Shown: positions 1 through 8,290, numbered from the stretch's first letter. The stretch is 35,946 bases of DNA from Bacillota bacterium (GCA_023399455.1 JAEWPN010000133.1:1-35946), one strand, 5' to 3'. Program-made: numbers and translations. Notes: a model not told the origin generated them from the sequence alone.

Positions 1-16
1 CAGAGAGGAACAAGAG

Positions 17-925
17 ATGGACACAATTATAAAGAGGATAGAACAGCTAAAAAAGGAAAAGGACATAGCGATATTAGCGCATTACTATACCGACAGCCGG
101 ATTCAGACCCTTGCCGACTGCGTTGGAGATTCCTATTTCCTTAGCAAAACAGCGACGGAAATACCTCAGAAGACCATTTTATTCTGCGGAGTGACATTCA
201 TGGGTGAGAGCGCCAAGCTGTTAAGTCCTGAGAAGACGATCCTTATGCCGGACAGCACTGCGGACTGTCCTATGGCGCACATGGCGGATATCGATGAGAT
301 AAGGGCGGTAAGAGAAAAATATGAGGATGTAGCGGTAGTCTGCTATGTCAATTCCACAGCCGAAATCAAAGCCCATTCAGATGTATGCGTCACATCGGCC
401 AATGCACTCAAGGTAGTAAAGAAGCTTCCGAACAAAAACATTTATTTTATCCCGGACGCCAATCTGGGCAGATATATCGCGGGCATGATTCCCGAGAAAT
501 GTTTTATATTGGGAGATGGATTCTGCCATGTACATACAAGTATCAAAAAAGAAAATATTCAAAAGGCCAAAGAGCTTTACCCGGAAGCATTAATTCTTGC
601 CCATCCGGAATGTACACAGGATGTGCTGGAAATAGCAGATTATATCGGAAGTACATCAGGAATCATCGATTATGCGGGGAAAAGCAATGCGAAGGTCTTT
701 ATCATATGCACCGAAATGGGAATACTGCACGAACTGGAAGCGAAGAACCCGGATAAAACGTTCTATTCGGTAGGACATAGGCAGTTCTGTCCGCACATGA
801 AACGCATAACGGTGGAACAAGTCTTAGAACAGTTAGAGAATGCGGACAATCTCGTTACACTGGACGAAGAAATGATGGGCAATGCCAATAAGGCTTTGGA
901 AAAAATGATGGTTATGTCGAAATAA
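17..925 (+). CDS. nadA: Quinolinate synthase NadA
   Basis: NadA condenses iminoaspartate (from NadB) with dihydroxyacetone phosphate to quinolinate, the second step of de novo NAD synthesis in the cytosol; the family carries a [4Fe-4S] cluster. The 302-residue protein has the usual length of the compact NadA form. Family motifs are visible: AHYYTDSRIQTLADCVGDS near the N-terminus, FMGESAKLLSPEK, YVNSTAEIKAHSDVCVTSANA, IPDANLGRYIA and HPECTQDV. Cys84 (TADCPM), Cys170 (GFCHVH) and Cys258 (QFCPHM) fit the three cluster ligands by position. A GAGGAAC ribosome binding site at the window edge precedes the ATG. It leads a tight nadA-nadB-nadC operon, 11 nt before nadB. The promoter and any NAD-responsive operator lie outside the window. 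Confidence 0.97.
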   Translation: MDTIIKRIEQLKKEKDIAILAHYYTDSRIQTLADCVGDSYFLSKTATEIPQKTILFCGVTFMGESAKLLSPEKTILMPDSTADCPMAHMADIDEIRAVREKYEDVAVVCYVNSTAEIKAHSDVCVTSANALKVVKKLPNKNIYFIPDANLGRYIAGMIPEKCFILGDGFCHVHTSIKKENIQKAKELYPEALILAHPECTQDVLEIADYIGSTSGIIDYAGKSNAKVFIICTEMGILHELEAKNPDKTFYSVGHRQFCPHMKRITVEQVLEQLENADNLVTLDEEMMGNANKALEKMMVMSK

Positions 926-936
926 GGTGACTGGAA

Positions 937-2250
937 ATGAAGACTAAGACGGATATTATTATAGTAGGAACGGGGGCAGCGGGACTATGCTGTGCGCTTA
1001 ACCTGCCTGAAAACAAGGAAATTTTGCTGATTACCAAAAGCTCCCTGAAAATGAGCGACTCCTATTTGGCCCAGGGAGGCATCTGCACGCTGAAATCGGA
1101 AGCGGATTATAACAGTTTTTTTACGGATACGCTGAAAGCCGGACATTTCGAGAACGACCGGGCTGCGGTGCGACAGATGATAAGGAAGTCGCCGGAAATT
1201 ATAGGCGATCTGGTTTCCTACGGGGTTGAATTCGAGCACAAGGACGGGGCCCTCCTTTATACGAAGGAAGGCGCACATTCTGCCCCAAGAATTTTATATC
1301 ATAAAGATGTGACCGGGCGGGAGATTACGGAAAAGCTTCTGGCGCAGGCCGTTGAGAAAAAGAATATCACTATTATGGAATATGTGGAAATGATAGATCT
1401 GGTATCCTATAAAAACTGCTGCCTCGGTATTGTCGTCCGTACGAAGGACGGCGGACTCGTGCAGCTTTTCTCTGATTATACGGTACTGGCTACCGGAGGA
1501 ATCGGAGGCTTATATGAAGCTTCCACAAATTATCCTCATTTGACTGGAGATGCGCTGGCGGCAGCGCTGAGGCACAAGATTTCATTAAAAAATATCGATT
1601 ATATACAAATCCATCCAACTACACTTTATTCTGAAAAACCGGGGAGACGTTTCCTGATTTCTGAATCAGTAAGAGGAGAGGGGGCATATTTACTGAATGC
1701 AGGCAGGAAGCGCTTCGTGGACGAGCTTCTGCCTAGAGATTTACTGACCCAGAAAATCCTCCGTCAGATGAAATTAGATGGAAGCAGACATGTATGGCTG
1801 TCCGTGACACATCTGGGCAGTAAGGCTGTTAAGGATAGATTTCCTAATATTTATGCCCGTTGTATGGAAGAGGGAATCGATATTACTAAGGACAGTATTC
1901 CTGTCGTTCCGGCTCAGCATTATTTTATGGGAGGAATTGCCGCAGACCTTGAAAGCAGAACCTCCATGGAGCATCTGTATGCCGTGGGGGAGACGAGCTG
2001 CAACGGCGTACACGGAAAGAACCGTCTTGCCAGCAACTCGCTGTTAGAAAGCCTGGTTTTTGCCAAAGAAGCGGCAGAGCATATTTCTGCCACATTTCAA
2101 AAGATGAACTACTCCATAGAAACGGTAGACCTTACGGTATACGCCGATTATGAGCGTCTTAAAGAAAAAAATAAAAAAATGATTTTAGAGGAGATAGAAA
2201 GGGAGGATAAAAATGAACAACGAAATCACATTCAAATTAAATGCGGATAA
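937..2250 (+). CDS. nadB: L-aspartate oxidase NadB, short form
   Basis: NadB is the flavoprotein that oxidises L-aspartate to iminoaspartate for NadA. The N-terminal dinucleotide-binding motif IIVGTGAAGLCCA (about residues 8-20) binds FAD. Further succinate dehydrogenase/fumarate reductase-family motifs follow: SYLAQGGIC, HPTTLYSE, ESVRGEGAYLLN, LLPRDLLTQKI, PAQHYFMGGIAAD and GVHGKNRLASNSLLE. At 437 residues it is about 100 shorter than the E. coli enzyme: the sequence ends soon after the FAD/substrate domains and lacks most of the C-terminal helical domain. In an anaerobe fumarate rather than oxygen is the likely electron acceptor (inference). Its last 38 bases overlap the start of nadC in another frame, implying translational coupling. 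Confidence 0.95.
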   Translation: MKTKTDIIIVGTGAAGLCCALNLPENKEILLITKSSLKMSDSYLAQGGICTLKSEADYNSFFTDTLKAGHFENDRAAVRQMIRKSPEIIGDLVSYGVEFEHKDGALLYTKEGAHSAPRILYHKDVTGREITEKLLAQAVEKKNITIMEYVEMIDLVSYKNCCLGIVVRTKDGGLVQLFSDYTVLATGGIGGLYEASTNYPHLTGDALAAALRHKISLKNIDYIQIHPTTLYSEKPGRRFLISESVRGEGAYLLNAGRKRFVDELLPRDLLTQKILRQMKLDGSRHVWLSVTHLGSKAVKDRFPNIYARCMEEGIDITKDSIPVVPAQHYFMGGIAADLESRTSMEHLYAVGETSCNGVHGKNRLASNSLLESLVFAKEAAEHISATFQKMNYSIETVDLTVYADYERLKEKNKKMILEEIEREDKNEQRNHIQIKCG

Positions 2251-3073
2251 TCTTATATTACAATCGCTGCGAGAGGATATATCCAGTGAGGACGTATCAA
2301 CTAATTCGGTCATTCGGGAGAAAAAGGAGGGAAAGGTCCAGCTTTTATGCAAGCAGGATGGTGTCATAGCAGGTATGGACGTCTTTTTGCGAGTATTCGA
2401 GCTTTTGGATCCTTCAGCAAGATTAGAAGCATATGTTAAGGACGGAGACCGGGTAAAAAAAGGAGACTTGCTCGCCGACTTATATGCAGATATGAGGGCG
2501 CTTCTTTCGGGAGAGCGGACAGCGCTTAATTATCTGCAGCGCATGAGCGGAATCGCCACCTATACCCGTTCCATAGCAGACATGCTAAGCGGAAGCGGAA
2601 TCAAGCTGCTGGATACGAGAAAGACTACTCCTAACATGAGAATATTTGAAAAATATGCGGTCAAGGCAGGAGGCGGGTACAATCACCGTTTTAATCTTTC
2701 CGATGGTATTTTGCTGAAGGACAATCATATAGCGGCGGCCGGAGGAGTGAGGAAAGCAATAGAAATGGCACGAGAGTACGCGCCCTTTGTGCGAAAGATA
2801 GAAATAGAAGCAGAGAATCTGGAAATGGTAGAGGAAGCGCTGGAAGCCGGGGCCGACATCATTATGCTGGATAATATGAGCTTGGAAATGATGAAACAGG
2901 CCGTAAAAATAATTGACGGCAGGGCGGAAACGGAATGTTCCGGAAATGTGACAGCGCAGAGCATTGGCGAACTGATTCAAATCGGTGTTGATTATATATC
3001 CTGCGGGGCATTGACTCATTCCGCCCCTATTTTGGATGTCTCGTTAAAAAACCTTATGGTATTAAATAAATAG
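2213..3073 (+). CDS. nadC: Nicotinate-nucleotide pyrophosphorylase (carboxylating) NadC
   Basis: NadC converts quinolinate and PRPP to nicotinate mononucleotide, CO2 and pyrophosphate, the third step of the pathway started by the two upstream genes. The 286-residue length is normal. Visible family segments are the N-terminal LREDISSEDVSTNS, GERTALNYLQRMSGIAT, LLDTRKTTPNMR (PRPP/quinolinate binding), KAGGGYNHRFNLSDGILLKDNHI and EIEAENLEMVEEALEAGAD, with the C-terminal barrel end GVDYISCGALTHSAP. The ATG follows a GGGAGG ribosome binding site lying inside nadB and overlaps nadB by 38 bases. A strong intrinsic terminator follows, so the operon ends here. Confidence 0.96.
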   Translation: MNNEITFKLNADNLILQSLREDISSEDVSTNSVIREKKEGKVQLLCKQDGVIAGMDVFLRVFELLDPSARLEAYVKDGDRVKKGDLLADLYADMRALLSGERTALNYLQRMSGIATYTRSIADMLSGSGIKLLDTRKTTPNMRIFEKYAVKAGGGYNHRFNLSDGILLKDNHIAAAGGVRKAIEMAREYAPFVRKIEIEAENLEMVEEALEAGADIIMLDNMSLEMMKQAVKIIDGRAETECSGNVTAQSIGELIQIGVDYISCGALTHSAPILDVSLKNLMVLNK

Positions 3074-3097
3074 AATTAATAGTTCATATTATGAATG

Positions 3098-3139
3098 AAG
3101 GAGCTGCAAAGTGTTATAAGCCTTGCGCAGCTCCTTTTT
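3098..3139 (+). terminator. Intrinsic terminator of the nad operon
   Basis: GGAGCTGC (3100-3107) pairs perfectly with GCAGCTCC (3127-3134), followed directly by five T residues. It lies 25 nt after the nadC stop. Confidence 0.9.
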
Positions 3140-3214
3140 ATTAATATATGGCGAATATCCAGGCAAATAAATCATATATTTTAAATTGAATAGATATATG
3201 ACGGAGGCCTTATA

Positions 3215-3787
3215 ATGCTGTATAACACAGTAAATGGAATCGACGATTTAATCGACGATTTTTCCATGCCTCATTTTTTAGATACTTGTATGGCTTTTGT
3301 AGAAGCGATTGTTCCATGGACTCCGAGACTTGCGGCAGAATATGGTGAGATACAATATCCCGGAGCGGTTGATGCGCTTACTTATGAATATCTTGTTCTG
3401 TCCCTGTACGAGCTGGGAAACGTGGCATTGCTGAAATCAACAGTAAAGACCCTTGATATGGCGGCAAGGGAGCTTGTGATAAGTGGAGGCAATGAATTCT
3501 CTATGGATATTATGGGAGGCGGAACGATAAACTTTGCCGCACTGGTGCCCAGCGATAGGCTGGCGGCGCTGAATATCTTAAAGCAGCAGGAACTCTCCTC
3601 TTATAACAGTCCGATGTTCACAAATAAATACGTGGTCGATTTGCTGGTGAAAATGACGATGATGGGATATTATTCCGAGTGGTTTGGATATGGTTCCACC
3701 CGTTTGGATGAGCCGGATCAGAGAATATTTGAATTCATGCCCTTTTCATGGCAGCAGGTATCCTATCCGGGCGTGGACAGAGATTAA
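3215..3787 (+). CDS. Small protein preceding a GMC dehydrogenase, possible small subunit
   Basis: This 190-residue protein is not recognised with confidence. It starts after a GGAGG ribosome binding site and is soluble, with no signal peptide or membrane segment. It is rich in helix-forming segments (LTYEYLVLSLYELGN, VKTLDMAARELVI) and ends in an aromatic stretch (MGYYSEWFGYGS, FSWQQVSYPG). The gene lies 40 nt upstream of a GMC-family FAD oxidoreductase, apparently in one transcript. Bacterial FAD-dependent gluconate, sorbitol and glucose dehydrogenases often pair a GMC catalytic subunit with a small subunit of about 20 kDa whose C-terminus contains a similar YPG segment. A small-subunit role is therefore my best inference. 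Unlike the periplasmic systems it has no Tat signal, so the pair should be cytosolic. Confidence 0.6.
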   Translation: MLYNTVNGIDDLIDDFSMPHFLDTCMAFVEAIVPWTPRLAAEYGEIQYPGAVDALTYEYLVLSLYELGNVALLKSTVKTLDMAARELVISGGNEFSMDIMGGGTINFAALVPSDRLAALNILKQQELSSYNSPMFTNKYVVDLLVKMTMMGYYSEWFGYGSTRLDEPDQRIFEFMPFSWQQVSYPGVDRD

Positions 3788-3827
3788 CATTTTTTCATAG
3801 AAAGGATAATAAATTCTGGTGTAAAGT

Positions 3828-5531
3828 ATGGAGTATGATGTGGATGTTATTGTAATTGGTGCGGGAGGAGGAGGCGCTGTAGCAGCGAAGGAACTGGGAG
3901 AAAAAGGGATTAGGGTTCTGGTTCTGGAAGCCGGTCCGTGGTATGGAAATGAGAAATGGCCCAGGCCCAATGCCGAGCATGGCGGAGAGAGCAGTTCTTC
4001 CATAGAAGATTTAAACCTTCCGCTGTTGAAAGAAAATTTTACCGACTTGGAAAATGATATGAACGATTTAGTAAGTGGTAAATTTCGTTGGGGGCCTGCC
4101 GATAGAAGTATAGGTCCATGGACCAGAAGTGTAGCAAACGGGGGAACCGTATGGCAGAGCGCGGGAGTGGGCGGAACAACACTGATTTATACTGCAAACT
4201 GCCCGCGGGCATATCCGGTGGCAGTAAACAATATCTGGCCTATACCCTATAACGAGCTCATCCCTTATTACGAGAAAGTCGAGGAGGCACTTCCTGTAAT
4301 CGACAGCAGGCCTACCGCCAAGGAGAACTTGTTCTACTATGGGGCGAAGCAGGCGAACTGGAATGAGCTGACGGGAAAGGATATTACGCGACCGGGCTAC
4401 CGTCCGCAGCCAAATGCCATCCTGCTTCGCAGTGAAGAGGCCAATATACCGGATTACGATATGGAAAGGGATGGAGAATACGGCTGTACGTTCAGAGGGC
4501 ACTGCATAAACGGCTGCCATATAGGGCCGAAGGTGCAGGCAGTGGCTAAAAGATCCACCTTTGCAAGCTATATTCCGTGGGCACTTTATTCCGGGAACGT
4601 ACAGGTCAGGCCAAATGCTTTTGTAACGCAGATATTAACGGAGCCGGACAGCGAGAATGTACTTCGCGCGGTAGGCGTAATATATAAGGACACGTGGACC
4701 GGAGAGGTGTTCGAACAGCGCGCGGATGTGGTAGTTATGGCAGGCGGCTCCATTGAGACACCGCGCCTTTGGCTGAATTCCGGACTTCCCCAAAATGCGT
4801 GGGTCGGAAGAGGATTGGTAAATCACTGGATGGACAGCGTTACGGGGATATTCGACAGGGAAGTGCTGATGGAGGTATTGGGAAGTCCTGACATAAGTCC
4901 TTTCGTAGGACAAAATGGGGCGGCGAGATTCGATTATCCGGGTCTGGGCGTCATACAGACCATGGGTTTTAGCCCCGGTTTGTATTCTTCTGTCTTTTAC
5001 GGCATGAGCGACAAAGGCTTTGCTGAATGGAATGAGGTGAGCCCCGGTGAGCTTTGGGATATGGAAGGAGCGGTAGTCGGTGCCCGGTTAAAGGAAATAA
5101 TGATGGACTATAAGAGAACACTGAGTTTACTCATATTCACGGACGATGAAGTGAATCAGAGAAACGGTGTAAGCTTGGACTACAAAGTCAGAGATGCGTA
5201 TGGATACATACCTAAAATAGTCTATTATCCCAGCGATAAGGACAGGATAAAACGCGACAGGCTTGCGACCATATCTGCAAATATTTTGAAAAAAGCCGGC
5301 GCAAGAACGATTCTTCGTTCCAACTGGCCGGCTAATCTATATATACATATTCAATCTACCATGCGTATGGGAATCGTCACGGATACCGATTGTGAGGCGA
5401 GGCAGGTAAAGAGGTTGTTCATAGCCGACAACAGCGTGCTTTACAATTCTCTGGGAGGCCCCAATCCGACCCTTACCACACAGGCTTTAGCGGTAAGAAC
5501 CTCGGAAAAGATAAAAGATAAATACTTTTAA
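3828..5531 (+). CDS. GMC-family FAD-dependent oxidoreductase
   Basis: A 567-residue flavoprotein of the glucose-methanol-choline family, which oxidises sugar or alcohol hydroxyls. The FAD-binding GAGGGG motif is at residues 11-16, followed by VLVLEAGP, the loop NGGTVWQSAGVGGTTLIYTA, a cysteine-containing GHCINGCHIGPK segment as in bacterial FAD-sugar dehydrogenases, MAGGSIETPRLWLNSG, and the C-terminal STMRMG...NSLGGPNPTLTTQALAVRT block. The STMRMG element sits where the family usually has GTxRMG. It follows a small putative partner protein by 40 nt. No signal peptide is seen, so it should act in the cytosol with an unknown acceptor. The substrate cannot be told from sequence; a sugar, polyol or glycoside is likely. 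An inverted repeat lies just after the stop. Confidence 0.88.
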   Translation: MEYDVDVIVIGAGGGGAVAAKELGEKGIRVLVLEAGPWYGNEKWPRPNAEHGGESSSSIEDLNLPLLKENFTDLENDMNDLVSGKFRWGPADRSIGPWTRSVANGGTVWQSAGVGGTTLIYTANCPRAYPVAVNNIWPIPYNELIPYYEKVEEALPVIDSRPTAKENLFYYGAKQANWNELTGKDITRPGYRPQPNAILLRSEEANIPDYDMERDGEYGCTFRGHCINGCHIGPKVQAVAKRSTFASYIPWALYSGNVQVRPNAFVTQILTEPDSENVLRAVGVIYKDTWTGEVFEQRADVVVMAGGSIETPRLWLNSGLPQNAWVGRGLVNHWMDSVTGIFDREVLMEVLGSPDISPFVGQNGAARFDYPGLGVIQTMGFSPGLYSSVFYGMSDKGFAEWNEVSPGELWDMEGAVVGARLKEIMMDYKRTLSLLIFTDDEVNQRNGVSLDYKVRDAYGYIPKIVYYPSDKDRIKRDRLATISANILKKAGARTILRSNWPANLYIHIQSTMRMGIVTDTDCEARQVKRLFIADNSVLYNSLGGPNPTLTTQALAVRTSEKIKDKYF

Positions 5532-5537
5532 TAAGCG

Positions 5538-5569
5538 GGCTGCGCACTAAATTATTTAGTGTCGCAGCC
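5538..5569. terminator. Inverted repeat between convergent genes
   Basis: GGCTGCG (5538-5544) and CACTAAAT (5545-5552) pair with ATTTAGTG (5554-5561) and CGCAGCC (5563-5569) with a single bulged T, forming a long hairpin between the GMC gene and the convergent gene at 5581. Neither side has a good T-tract, so it may work as a weak bidirectional terminator or an mRNA-end stabiliser. Confidence 0.6.
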
Positions 5570-5580
5570 TGTGCTTAAAG

Positions 5581-6180
5581 TTACAAAAGCTGAATGCGAA
5601 AAGCGGTAGTCTGAGGCGGTATACTGGGAGTCTGGAAGTTGGCATGCTCCACTTTTACCATTTGCCCGGGCCTGATAGAGCCTAAGCGGATTGACCTGCC
5701 GCGCTGATCAAGAATTACGGTTGCGTTGGAGATGACAAATCGCATCTGACGTGCCGGATTAGCGGGATTTCCAGTAATGAGAAAACCGTTATTTACGTCT
5801 ACCTTGACTACCCGGTCTGTAGTGACGCTGGTGGAAGTCTCTTTCTGCCGTACAACAATGCGGAATGCATTTGACTGAGGAGGAATACTTCTCGTCATAA
5901 CAGCCGAGAATTCGGCGTCTATAAACATCCCCTTCCTGATTTCGCAAAGGCAAGTACGTTCGCCGAACTGATTTATAATAACGGTATCCCGCCCTACATT
6001 TAACCGGAGGAGCTCGATTTGAATCATATTACCCTGTCCCCGCACTCCATAGGAAATCACGATAAAGCCAGATGTTCTGCTGTTGGTAACTACTTCTTCG
6101 ACCAGGGCGTTCTCCACACGCATAATATTGCCGCGCTGAGTAATAGTGCCCCTGCTGTCTGCTGCACTTGTATTGTTCAT
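5581..6180 (-). CDS. Uncharacterised protein with two homologous repeats
   Basis: I do not recognise the family. I choose the ATG at 6180 (199 residues) because AGAGG lies 5 nt upstream; a frame extension to 6243 has no ribosome binding site. The protein has no signal peptide or membrane span. Two internal repeats are clear by eye. The first has VIINQFGERTCLCEIRKGM then SIPPQSNAFRIVV; the second has VILDQRGRSIRLGSIRPGQM then SIPPQTTAFRIQLL. Each reads as a small beta-rich module with the pattern V-I-(x)-Q-x-G-R...G-x-I-R-x-G-Q-M-V...F...IPPQ-T/S-x-A-F-R-I. A low-complexity N-terminus precedes them. The gene points toward the GMC gene and is divergent from the leuA leader. The regular beta modules suggest a binding or scaffold role, but this is inference only. 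Confidence 0.75.
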   Translation of the reverse strand: MNNTSAADSRGTITQRGNIMRVENALVEEVVTNSRTSGFIVISYGVRGQGNMIQIELLRLNVGRDTVIINQFGERTCLCEIRKGMFIDAEFSAVMTRSIPPQSNAFRIVVRQKETSTSVTTDRVVKVDVNNGFLITGNPANPARQMRFVISNATVILDQRGRSIRLGSIRPGQMVKVEHANFQTPSIPPQTTAFRIQLL

Positions 6181-6284
6181 ATAAACCTCTGGGTTGTATG
6201 TTTTTCTAGTTATATTATATGCCTGCGTCCCGAAAGGTGTCACATTGAGGGAGAAATCCTAATGTTTTTATAGATAAAAATCCG

Positions 6285-6313
6285 TTGACAAATTGAAATC
6301 CATTGCATATAAT
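6285..6313 (+). promoter_or_regulatory. Consensus sigma-A promoter of the leuA leader
   Basis: TTGACA (6285-6290) and TATAAT (6308-6313) are separated by exactly 17 nt, a perfect consensus. Transcription should start near 6320, just before the T-box Stem I. Confidence 0.93.
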
Positions 6314-6339
6314 ACGAATTAATATAAAGAAAAAGACAT

Positions 6340-6577
6340 TGAAAAGGAATAGTAGCTGTTTGATGATTTTCAGAGACCTGCTGGGCGGTGTGAAGCAGGA
6401 GTTAGAGAATGGTGAACTCGCCTTCGAGTTGCAGGCTGAAATCAAGTAGGTCGTGCCGGATGCCCACCGTTACAGGGGATAGATATTAGTCTTATTGTAC
6501 TTGTATTGAAATTGCCCGGAATAGAGTGGTCCGCAGATAATATAACTTCTGTCTCTTAGCGAGACGGAAGTTTTTTT
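6340..6577 (+). promoter_or_regulatory. Leucine T-box riboswitch, first module with terminator
   Basis: This is a tRNA-sensing T-box leader. Stem I is recognisable: a base helix between GATTTTCAG (about 6364-6372) and CTGAAATC (about 6437-6444), an apical hairpin CCTGCT...AGCAGG around GGGCGGTGTG, and a specifier segment GAACTCGCC whose codon CTC (6417-6419) reads leucine, matching leuA. A Stem II-like region (GGTCGTGCCGG...CCCACCG) follows. The T-box is AGAGTGGTCCGC (6523-6534), one base short of the usual UGGNACC bulge. Antiterminator pairing AGAG/CTCT and GCAG/CTGT competes with a 12-bp terminator, AACTTCTGTCTC (6544-6555) with GAGACGGAAGTT (6561-6572), followed by a T-run to 6577. Uncharged tRNA-Leu should favour readthrough. 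Confidence 0.9.
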
Positions 6578-6601
6578 ATTTCATAGGAAAAAGCTCTTTT
6601 T

Positions 6602-6740
6602 GTTCTGCAATAGCAATTTAGAACATTCACAGTAAGAAGTATCGAAAGTGCATACATGATTGTATGAATTAGAGTGGTACCGCGGAAAGCTCCCTTTTCG
6701 TCTCTTGACATCGGCAGGAGATGAAGGGAGCTATTTAAAT
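6602..6740 (+). promoter_or_regulatory. Second T-box antiterminator/terminator module without a Stem I
   Basis: A canonical T-box AGAGTGGTACCGCGG (6671-6685) can pair with CGTCTCT (6699-6705) as antiterminator. Alternatively AGCTCCCTT (6688-6696) plus CGTCTC (6699-6704) pairs with GAGATG (6718-6723) plus AAGGGAGCT (6724-6732) as a 15-bp terminator-like helix. Only about 93 nt separate this T-box from the first terminator. That stretch holds two small hairpins (GTTCT/AGAAC near 6602-6624 and CATAC/GTATG near 6651-6666) but no specifier stem. The helix is followed by ATTTAAAT, a poor T-tract, so termination may be weak. It appears to be a partial duplication using the upstream Stem I, or a relic. 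Confidence 0.8.
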
Positions 6741-6763
6741 ACCACAAAAAAGGAGATGCAGTT

Positions 6764-8290
6764 ATGAAAAGAAAAATTTACGTATTTGACACAACCCTTA
6801 GAGACGGAGAGCAGGTTCCCGGCGCGAAACTGAATCTGGAGGAAAAATTAGATGTGGCGGCACAGATAGCCAAGATGAAAGTAGATATGATGGAGGTAGG
6901 CTTTCCCTCCTCTTCCCAGGGAGATTTTGAAGCGGTAAAAGCGATCAGCGAGAAGATAGGTCGGGAGGTATGTATTGCAGCCTTAGGCAGAGCTGTGGAA
7001 TCGGACATAGACGCCATATACCAGAGTATCCGTAAGGCGCAGGACCCCTTGATTCATATCGTATTAGGCTCCTCTAAAGTACATGTATCCAAGAAGCTGC
7101 AGAAAACACCCGAGCAGATTATAGAGATAGGAGCCTCTTCTGTGAAATATGCCAGGCAGTTTCTTCCTAAGGTACAGTATTCCTTGGAAGATGCCAGCCG
7201 GTCGGATTTCGAATATATGTGGAGAACAATAGAGGCGGTCGTAAAGGCGGGGGCCACCATCATCAATATTCCGGATACCGTAGGCTACGCCGTACCCGAG
7301 CAGTTCGGCAATTTGATATACCGAATCAATGACAGGCTGAAGAACCTGGAACCCAACGTGCTTTTGAGCGTCCACTGCCACAACGATACCGGACTGGCTA
7401 CCGCGAATACTTTAGCTGCTGTGAAAAACGGAGCGGATAAGGTGGAATGTACCGTGAACGGAATTGGAGAGCGTGCGGGAAATACCTCCTTGGAGGAGGT
7501 GGTTATGGGAATCAAGCTGCATGAGGACTATTACGGAGGCTACACCAGTATTGATACGGCAAAAATCTATGAAACCTCCCGCATGGTCAGCGCCACGATG
7601 GGATTGGATGTTCAGGTCAATAAAGCGATTACGGGAGAAAATGCCTTTGCCCATTCGTCGGGTATCCATCAGGACGGCTTGCTGAAATCCAAAGATGTAT
7701 ATGAAATCATGGATCCCGAGACGGTAGGAGCGCCTCCTATGGAACTGGTATTGACGGCGAGATCCGGCAAACACGCCTTTTTATATGTAACAAAGAGGTT
7801 AGGGTTCGAAATACCGGAAAAGCATGTCCCTGAGGTCTTCGAAAAGTTCCTGCAATTAGCCGACAGGAAAAAGGAAGTTTATGATAATGATATACTGACG
7901 CTGTTTAAGAACTGTCCTAATGTAAAATCCGTTTTCGATAAGGAACTGTGGCAGTTGGAAGAATATCAAATGACCGCCACCAGTACGCTGCCCACGGCTA
8001 CGGTCAAGCTGATCCGCGGAGATAAGCAGGTGGTAACAAGCAGCAGCGGTTCGGGAGTAATCGACGCGCTTTACAGCTGCATCATGGAAGCGGTGCAGGA
8101 ACCCGTGGAATTAATTGAGTACAGAATTAATAATCTGAGCCGGGGGAAAGGAAGCCTTGGAAAGGTCACTGTTCAGATTAAACACAACGACAAATTATAT
8201 CAGGGAAAAGCGATTGAGCAGGATGTAATGGAGGCGAGTGCGCTGGCATTTATCAATGCAGTGAATAAGATTATTTTGGATGAAGAATAG
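6764..8290 (+). CDS. leuA: 2-isopropylmalate synthase LeuA
   Basis: LeuA condenses acetyl-CoA with 2-ketoisovalerate, the committed step of leucine synthesis. The 508-residue protein has the full domain set. An N-terminal HMGL-like barrel carries the metal-binding DTTLRDGEQVPGA motif (residues 9-21), VGFPSSSQGDFEAV, and HCHNDTGLATANTLAAV followed by NGIGERAGNTSLEEVV. The C-terminal part (about residue 385 onward, with SSSGSGVIDALYSCI and GKVTVQI) matches the LeuA dimer domain that mediates leucine feedback inhibition. An AAAAGGAG ribosome binding site precedes the ATG. It is controlled by the leucine T-box leader with a CTC specifier. No leuB, leuC or leuD follows, so the rest of the pathway must be encoded elsewhere. 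Confidence 0.96.
   Translation: MKRKIYVFDTTLRDGEQVPGAKLNLEEKLDVAAQIAKMKVDMMEVGFPSSSQGDFEAVKAISEKIGREVCIAALGRAVESDIDAIYQSIRKAQDPLIHIVLGSSKVHVSKKLQKTPEQIIEIGASSVKYARQFLPKVQYSLEDASRSDFEYMWRTIEAVVKAGATIINIPDTVGYAVPEQFGNLIYRINDRLKNLEPNVLLSVHCHNDTGLATANTLAAVKNGADKVECTVNGIGERAGNTSLEEVVMGIKLHEDYYGGYTSIDTAKIYETSRMVSATMGLDVQVNKAITGENAFAHSSGIHQDGLLKSKDVYEIMDPETVGAPPMELVLTARSGKHAFLYVTKRLGFEIPEKHVPEVFEKFLQLADRKKEVYDNDILTLFKNCPNVKSVFDKELWQLEEYQMTATSTLPTATVKLIRGDKQVVTSSSGSGVIDALYSCIMEAVQEPVELIEYRINNLSRGKGSLGKVTVQIKHNDKLYQGKAIEQDVMEASALAFINAVNKIILDEE

Noticed and set aside
2585..3019. Minus-strand ORF within nadC
   Set aside because: It is a shadow of a conserved gene with no domain signature.
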